This document shows positions 56,691 to 64,000 of a stretch of 64,000 nt of DNA, piece after piece. Both the position numbers and the translations under genes were made by a program. Each line of letters starts with the position of its first letter. Within the stretch, counting starts at the first letter, position 1. Under the pieces are notes generated by a model. That model was not told where the DNA came from. It did not search any database and was given only the letters and a program-made list of their open reading frames with translations. The DNA comes from Melastoma dodecandrum (lineage: Eukaryota > Streptophyta > Magnoliopsida > Myrtales > Melastomataceae), in NCBI GenBank assembly GCA_029817715.1, contig JARUPY010000538.1, forward strand, positions 8,184,001-8,248,000. Reading direction: 5' to 3'.

Positions 56691-58540
56691 TACAATCCTC
56701 TAGTTTGGTCCTTTCCCCATGAAATGAAGGGAACAAGGTATAATGAGAGACTCTTTAAGAATATGATAAAAAAATTGGTGCAACCGTTTACATGATTGAT
56801 GAAAACATTTGCAAACTTTGAACTAGTCACTGGGGATTGCACATCATTGCATGGTAAACTCTGGCGTCGAAGCTCCTGGCCGTGGGGATTTAACACTTCT
56901 TCCAACCATTTATTCCTCTGAAAGATATCCATGGAAATATAACGAGTAGAGTTGCAATCAAGTGAGACACTAGAAAAAGAACAAAAGTACGAGCAATCCT
57001 GCATAACATAAGGAAAGCCCAAAACCCCGTCTCTTGTCGCCTTGCAACCCTGTCGTGTTGCGAAACAGATGCAAAGTGAATGAATCCAATGAGAGAAACA
57101 TTGCAGCAAGATCAATGTTTAACATTCAATGGATTTAGAAATATATCAACATGATTTATATCCCAAACTGATGAGAGGTTTCGAGGAAGGATATTGAAAT
57201 GGACCCATTTTTATCTCCCCCGACTCAAACGTGCAATTCGGCTTGCTACAATTCCCCTTTGAAGGGCATCCTAGACTTCTCTGTATATAAGGATTTAAGG
57301 TGCCAACACGTGTTCAAAAAGCTCTTTCAGCCAACACGTGTTCAAAAAGCTGAGTAAAATTAGCGTGCACTCAACTCATTCCCAACAATGCATGTCGTAC
57401 CAGGTCAAATTGTTGGCAAGGTCGTATGATCAAACAGGACAATGTCTACAGGAATACCCACCAACTAACACATACCAATGGGCAATGCAAGAATCGTTGT
57501 TAAGCAAAGGCTTTGACGTGAGCAAAAGTTCTGTTCGTCAGATGCTTTTTGTCCCGTACCTCGAGACTAAATTTTGCATCCATCATGAACCTTGTAGATA
57601 GATTCAACCAGCCAAAGTTGGATATTTTACATACATGTTCACTAAAGATGGCGAATAATTTAATTAAAGTAGAAAAAGACTGTAATATGATATCATAATG
57701 AAGGCAACGAAGCTGATATTTTTTTATCCAATTCAAGGGAAACCGCTTTATTTACACAGTAAACTGATTCTGGACTTATGAACGAGATGTCCATGAGGTT
57801 TGCTGAGTTTGGGAAGGCGTCCCAAAGAAAAAACCTTGGAGCCGTTGATGGAATTAATGTGTCGATGAGTTAGTACAAGCACCCGAAATCGACAACAAAC
57901 TTCGGTGTATCAACAAAGTCAAGGAACAACAACGGCTAATTTTGGGTGACAACGGTTACAAGTGAATAAAGTGATTGGAGCTTAATTTCAGCATATAGCA
58001 ACATTTGACGACATTTTTGTCTCAATTTCAATACATACCATCCAATTTCCATGTGTTTTTTAGTCTTTCATCTTAAGATTAGTATAAATAGTTTTAGTTA
58101 GCGGAAAAAATAAGGAGGACAATCATTTTTAACCCCAAATTAAGACATCTGGTTTTCAACTCTTATAATATGTTCTTTGCTTTCAATGTATGTAAGACTT
58201 TTATTTTGTTTCATTTCTTGTTCTTACTATTTGATTTTTTTTACGACCATATTTCGTTTTCTCGAAATCGTATTTCACGTCAATATTCCAATGTGTTTTG
58301 TGCGGTCAACACTTTTTGGATGGATTGAGTGAGATCACGGATCCGAGAATGTTATCTTCTATGAATGTAGTGAAATGACAACTTTTGAGGACCGAGGAGG
58401 AGAAGCAAAAAAGTTAGCAATGAACAGTAATTGGGAGTCTACTCTCCCTCACCTTTTTCTTTCCTTTTCAATCAGCCTTTCTAATTTTATTTTGTTTGTA
58501 ATTTAGTCCTTCAAGACAAAACACAAGATTTTTCCTAAAC
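56691..58540. other. Intergenic, unrecognised frames
   Basis: A 143-codon min-strand frame (56684-57115) and an 87-codon plus frame (57338-57601) show no motif I can name. The rest is AT-rich. A short duplicated G-box segment lies at 57302-57351. Confidence 0.4.
57302..57351. repeat. 28-bp tandem duplication carrying a G-box
   Basis: GCCAACACGTGTTCAAAAAG occurs twice with a 28-bp period (57302 and 57330). Each copy contains the palindrome ACACGTGT with a G-box core. Confidence 0.85.
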
Positions 58541-61500
58541 GACTCTGATACCAATTAGACGCGCATGATACGAACTTAGGAAGATTTTTCTAATTGTATT
58601 TGTCGCTGGAATTTTGCCAACCTCAAATACTCGTTAGAGTATCTTGAACTCGCTGTAAATCCCAAACTGGACATATCTTTTGGGAAGAATTCTTCAAATT
58701 TACTCTGAACCAGATTCAGTTTTTCTAATTTCTTAGAATAACTCTCTACAAGCTTTGATAACTGAGTTATCTGAGCCGATATATTTTCTAAATGATCTAC
58801 TACAGTGTTCAATAGTCCAGTAGAAGAATCCTTACCAATCCCGTGATCCAAATGAAGCAATTTTGGGTTTGGACAATGAGTCATAGAAATGACCCATGCA
58901 CTTGCACCACTTTGATAATTAAGTTTCTTTAATTAAAATCTTCTTTCAGAACAAAGAAAAAACATAAACGACTTAAACTTGTACAAATAAAAGTTGTTTA
59001 TCATTCCTTACTCAATTGGGTAGATCTTGGGTTCACCAAGCTTCCGCAACTTCAGAGATTCAAGAGTTCCTCACTTATCAAAATTGAGACTACTTGTGAG
59101 AAGTAGAGGATCTTCTCTGTCATAACAAATGCCCTTCCCTTGAGGGACTTATAAAATAAACTCTCCTCCTCCACAACAAGATTTCAGCCCACGATCTTAT
59201 CCTTCAATGTTTCGATCCACATATCTAGCCTTCTTATTAGACTTAGCCAAAGTTTTATGTCTTAGGTTTAATTATGACAATTTAATTTTTGATTTTTTAG
59301 GTATCTTGGAGACTAGTCAAAGAACTCAAACTCAGAGAGATGTGAGAGAAGTTCTTTATTCATATTGCTTCTCCGAATGTGGTAGGTGGTTGTGAAATAT
59401 ATATACAAAGAAGGTGGTGTTTATTCATTGTTTGTCGGCGCAAAAGTAAAATAAATCTAAATGATCAAAAACTAACAAAAGCTAGCTAGTGGTCCTAGTG
59501 ACCGACAAAATGATTAGTATAATTCTACGCAACTTTTTCTCCCATATGCATTATTTCCTTGTCCTGGGAGATTCCTTCGTTATTGGTGATTGGCGTCATG
59601 GATGACGTCTCGCCAACTTCTTTAGAGAGTCCCTGCTGCAATAGATAATCCTCTCAAGATCGAAGGCTTCTCTTCTCATCTTCCTCGAATCATTATGCTA
59701 AAGATTTGTCTACCTAATCAACGATTCTTCTCCAGACATAAAATGTATCAGCCTAGAGACATAACTTAGAGTTCTCTCTCTCCTCCAGAAACTATCCAGA
59801 AGATTCAAAACTCTGCTCCATCCTCGTTCTCTTACTTGTTCATCTATGTAATTCAGGTAAGAACGAACGATCGTGACAATTGTCATCCCATTACTAAGCA
59901 CATAATACATCTCCTTTGTGGAGAATACATGCTACAACACATCCTTAAGAAACTCAACTTTAATGCCTTTTCTCACGGTTTTGTCTTTGTAATACTTATG
60001 CCATAACCCTTGAAGATCAAGGTCCTGCCGTTAAGATTCTATCAGATGTCTACATTCACTAGAATGGATGTCCTATACTTGCATGTTAGGAAGAAGTACT
60101 TTCTCCCCCCTTTATTCTCCTTCCTCCATCATAGTGCTAATAATCAATGTCGTGACATACTTTGGTCCATATCCCAGGCATCCGAGTACATACTTTACCA
60201 ATGAGAGTAACGATGATATCTGCTCTTGTTCTGACCAATCGATCCGAAGGATATCCACAAATCCTACATACAGATATGGTAAAGCTACTCCCACCAATCC
60301 TAAGTTGATTATCAAGGTCGATCACTTCTCCGATATTCAGTGTATATATGGGTGAAATACCAAGTTTTCCTCGAGTGAGGATTCTCTCTTGTCCATTATC
60401 TTTGAGATTCGAATTTCCTTAACCTCATCAAGTGAAATTGTCGGTCGTTGTTATGACCTTCCTCGAACAACTCAATAAGTCTTAAGATGTTCATCACACC
60501 AAGACTAGTGGTATTCACCAAACGGTAAATCACCCTAGTGTGATATGCCAAAAACTTGGCCTGGGGATTCATAATATCATTCGGAGTCTTTCTCTCCTTT
60601 GATACTTCTAAGGACAAATGTCCACCTTGTTAGCTTTTTGACCCACAAAATAGCAGCAATTGCAGTTGGTTTCCCTTTGGAACATTTAGGCTTTCTGTCA
60701 TGCTTTCGCTTGAAGGCATCAATCGTATCTTTGTCCTTAAGGTTATCCCGTCTCTATATAAACCTTTTGAATTTGTAGGCAAGACCCCTCATTTGCTTAT
60801 TCTGGAGGTCCTTCCTTAGCCAAACTTTCCTCTTATTGTATTGAATGAATTTTCTTTTCTTAGGAAACTTTCTTGTTCTCCCTGATTCACCTGGAGTATC
60901 ACATCCATATCTATCCTAAGTATATACTCAATTTGAGAACAACAACTCTCAGTGCATAATTGACAGTCTGAATTTTTCCTCCAAGTCCATAAACAATCTT
61001 TTCCTCACTTATTGGCCTTTTGCGCAACCTCAGGCTAAGGCTATGGAAGTTTTGCAAAAATGTTCCCAATATGAACTGTTGAGACACCACGTCTAGGTTG
61101 TAATAAAACTTTTGAAATTCACAAACGTAGCTGTCAAACTAACACAATTGGAGATATGTAGCTTAACCGAAGTAGTTAAAGATTGTTCTTTCTCCACGGT
61201 CTAAGTGGACAATGAAAAGCTACAGAACTCCCGTTTTAATGTATCGTCAATAATTGCAAAACACCATCAATGGTCAGCGCTTTGTCTATCTTTCCTTTGA
61301 TGTTCGTATGAGCCACCAAAGATTTCTTGTATTTTTGTGATGTTCCTATAAGGAGTGCTACACATAATTCATAAACTGATCCATGGGTTAGAATACCAGC
61401 GGATCCAGTCATTCGAATAAGTGATAGCCACTCATCTATCCTTTCGCATACGTGCTTCTCACAATCAATGTTCATAAAAGCACATGGGGTGATAATAGGC

Positions 61501-62240
61501 TTTAAGACATTATCCATTGGAATAAATTCCGGTTTGGTTATATGGGGATAGTCTGGCCTGTAAATCTCCCTTTTTCCAGCTACCAGTTTGTTGAATGTTT
61601 TGTTATCCAAATGAATTGGAGTTTCTTCTGCACCGAAGGTATTCCTCAGGTCTTTTGCCAACTCCCCACTTTGGGAGTTCAGATTTGCATATATTTTCCG
61701 TGGGACAAAAATGTAGGAGCAACTGACTCCTTGTACATCTCCACACTACCTTGAACCTTTTTGGAATTTCTTTCCCCAGTTTTAATTTGTCGATTGATTT
61801 CCTCGAAATACTTTTTAGTTTAGAAGTCGTCTCTGTCTCAGATATTTTTAAACCCTTTTCTTACTCAATAGAGTCTAATATCTGGTTAATTATTGTACCT
61901 ACTTCCTCAGCAAGGTGGTTTCGGCTTTTAAGATTTTCTGAGTTCCCTTGAATAGTTAAGTGCGTTAACAATTCATTCATGCTTCTACTTATTTCATAGG
62001 GAGCTACTTTAGACTTTGGGACGAACACCAATCTTTCCAGAGTTCTAGAAGGATTTTCAGAAAATTTTTCTTCACCGGACATTTCAAAACTTTTTCAAAC
62101 TTTTTAAGACTTGACTGAAAAATAAAAAAAGACAAAATGGGGAAAAGGCGTGACATAAGAATTTCCAAACTTACTTCCTTAAGATCCAAAATATTTTTTC
62201 CTAACGTAAACAGTAACAATCCCATAACCATGACTTAAAA
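58541..62240 (-). pseudogene. Endogenous pararetrovirus, heavily decayed
   Basis: Minus-strand remnants follow pararetrovirus order. At 62082-61861 is an open frame starting MSGEEKFSENPS. At 61661-61236 is a coat-protein-like region (ITPCAFMNIDCEKHVCERID, then YELCVALLIGTSQKYKKS). At about 60930-60600 is a Lys/Arg-rich stretch leading to a degenerate zinc knuckle near KPKC. At 59910-59710 there are unassigned open codons. A non-coding, promoter-like zone at 59400-58890 precedes an open frame at 58884-58576. At 58544-58553 TCTGATACCA is the reverse complement of the initiator tRNA-Met binding site, the minus-strand priming site of these viruses. The space between coat region and non-coding zone is too short for a complete reverse transcriptase, and stops are frequent. 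The element is therefore defective. It is the same broad type as the fragment at 1-825. Confidence 0.72.
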
Positions 62241-62476
62241 GCTAAATTTTTAAAAAATAACACATTTAGTATTACGTGTAATTGTCCAAGTATTTATTTT
62301 TAAAAAAATTAACGTTTAGTAAAGAAAATGAAATGGGACAAATTTTATGTGTTATTTGATGATTAAGCTTTAAATTTGTTGTTTTTTCTAACCCTACCCG
62401 CCCGACAAGACCAGGAATATCACGGAACGGAATTCGGTTTTTCGATTTATACAAAGTCGGGGGCCGCCCCGCCGGA

Positions 62477-64000
62477 ATGCACGCCCGCTGCGCTACCTCT
62501 CTCCTCCGCTTTCCCACCATGGCGCGTGCCTTCCTACGCGCCTCCCCAGCCGCCGTTTCCTCCCCCCATCTCCGCCCCCTCTCTCCCTCTTTCTCCTGGG
62601 AGGTGAGGATACCCTTCCCCCGGTTGGCCCCCGGGAATGGCGTAGCTATCGGCGGATGTGGCCGCGTCATGGCGTCATCGGAGCAGCAGAGAGGTTACCG
62701 TAGTTTGAGGAGGAGGGCGCAGCGGAAGGGGAGGAGTAAGGAGAAGGAGCTGGAGCTCAACGTCGGTATCTGCATCGAGGAGGGTTTGCCTGATGATCCT
62801 GAGATTCTTGTGAGTTAGAGATTTGGCAGCCCATTGTTTTGGTTCCTTCCGTGGGATTCATCTGCTGGATTTCGGTGCTGAATGCATTGTCACGACATCT
62901 TCGAACTTTATCAGATAGTCTGCTTGAATTAAGTCAGTGTTGGAATTTGATGCCGCATGTACACTTCTGTTATTGCAACTATAGCAGACTGTATTTGACA
63001 GTGCATTGTCAGAAAATTTAGTTAAAGCTTGCTTCAAATGTTGGTGTGAATCAAGCTTGTGGCGGCTACCCAACAATGGCCATTCTTAATCACAATGACC
63101 CATAGTTCTTTTTCATGCTAACTGATGCTGTGCTATGCTGAGGATGCTCTTCTTTAAGCACATTTAGAAAATTGTTAATTGAATAAGAAAAAAAAGCAGT
63201 ATACGTTTGTGTCTTAGCACTCAGTCAACTCCAGCATACGATTTTACTAATTCATGGCTAGCTTTTCCTTTGAGTTGTTGGTGGGGGGGCGTCTGTTTTT
63301 CTTGGTATCAGTTTTGATCGTTAACTCTTTCATCGGTTCTGAAGGAAGCCATTCTGTTTCTCTCTTGGCTTGTTTTAGAGTATTGCCGAACTGCTTCGTC
63401 TTAATGTTCCAATGGCGATGAAATTAGCATTTGAAGGGTTAAAAGATTCAGCCTACAAAACTAGAGATACTGCAATAGTTGATGTTGGGGGATTTCAAAG
63501 CGTGGAGTTGTCGGTGCTTCTTTGCAATGACAACTTTATTAGGAAGCTTAACAAAGAGTGGAGGGACGAAGACCATGCAACAGATGTTCTCTCGATGTCT
63601 CAGCATGTTGCCGAACTCAATCTTCCTATTGTAAGAAGAGTTCACAGTAGAAAGAAATTTGGGTTTCATTTGATTACTGAGTCGCTTTGGGAAATATTAA
63701 TAGAAAAGCTGATGTGTCATTGAATTTCAGCTCATGCTTGGTGACATTGTGATTTCTGTCGAGACTGCTCAAAGGCAAGCCGAGGAAAGAGGACATACTC
63801 TTCTTGATGAAATACGGATATTAATGGTTAGTTTCTTAAACCTTCCTCAACTTAGTGTGGCTCACTGTTTTTATGTCTGGATGGATGCCAATTGCTGCAC
63901 TCCTTCGAGAGGTATAACATCCTACTTAATGTCTTGTACTCATGGACTACTCTTTGTCTTAGGAAGGTGTGAGTTTTATAGGGTTAAGGGGAGAGCTTTT
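62477..64000 (+). CDS. YBEY: Endoribonuclease YBEY, organellar (runs off the window)
   Basis: Exons on the plus strand: 62477-62809, 63379-63630 and 63731-63826, after which the gene continues past the window edge. The N-terminus (MHARCATSLLRF, or MARAFLRASPAAV from the ATG at 62519, which has the better start context) is Arg/Ser/Pro-rich like a plastid transit peptide. The family region includes ELSVLLCNDNFIRKLNKEWR, DHATDVLSM and LGDIVISVETAQRQAEERGH. These are strong YbeY/UPF0054 signatures (single-strand endonuclease for rRNA maturation). The zinc-binding HGxLHLxGYDH motif should lie in the next exon and is not clearly visible before position 64000. Plant YBEY proteins often carry an extra HAD-like domain downstream. 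A telo-box-like AACCCTA lies about 90 bp upstream. Confidence 0.92.

Noticed and set aside
56684..57115. 143-codon minus frame as a gene
   Set aside because: No domain, no convincing start context and no neighbouring exons that would extend it.
63945..63990. CATGGACTACTC near the window end as the YBEY HGLL motif
   Set aside because: No acceptor AG precedes it in frame and the expected His-Leu-x-Gly continuation is missing, so it is probably intronic coincidence.

Overview
This is nuclear DNA from a flowering plant, most likely a dicot. It is AT-rich, with multi-exon genes, GT/AG introns, plant gene families and many plant-type transposons. The species cannot be named from the window. I recall the Arabidopsis neighbours At2g25740, At2g25820, At2g25830 and At2g25870 as a cereblon-like gene, a DREB A-4 factor, a YebC protein and YBEY. 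Four genes here match those families, so this looks like a block of shared gene order stretched by transposons.

Layout: 1-1.2 kb holds broken pararetrovirus and Ty3/gypsy pieces. A single-exon DREB A-4 transcription factor (3674-4321, +) is followed 96 bp downstream by a small TRIM retroelement. A long intergenic stretch leads to a seven-exon YebC/TACO1-type gene (10113-13347, -). 13.8-19.7 kb is transposon territory, including a 4.2-kb Mutator-like element (MULE) carrying a decayed transposase and a decayed plant mobile domain (PMD) gene. NUP85 (19842-26566, -, 18 exons), a GH17 glucanase (26853-27872, -) and a SWIM/RING protein (28848-29621, -) follow. The RING gene shares a short divergent promoter with a TMX2-like gene (30247-33199, +, ten exons).

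A 2.2-kb hAT element with an exact 8-bp target duplication (33390-35580) carries a broken BED zinc finger and a methyltransferase fragment. Just beyond it is a U1 snRNA gene (35851-36017, +) with its upstream element, TATA box and 3' box all in place. A 1.7-kb foldback element rich in TTTACTAA (39604-41287) has a minisatellite in its loop. Next are a monoacylglycerol-lipase-like gene with a one-base frameshift (41764-45029, +) and a complete cereblon gene (46187-51122, -, ten exons). At 51.3-52.8 kb two related inverted MITEs, one split by a tRNA-derived SINE, flank a B-box gene fragment. A second, decayed PMD-carrying MULE lies at about 52.9-56.7 kb on the minus strand. A decayed endogenous pararetrovirus covers 58.5-62.2 kb. 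The window ends inside YBEY (62477 onward, +).

The conserved genes are mostly housekeeping (nuclear pore, organelle translation, ubiquitin ligase adaptor, ER redox, splicing RNA) and do not form one pathway. The most informative material is in the mobile elements: two PMD-MULEs, the hAT with a captured host exon, the foldback element, and the SINE-in-MITE nest. Exon boundaries were set by hand from splice sites, reading frame and remembered family conservation.
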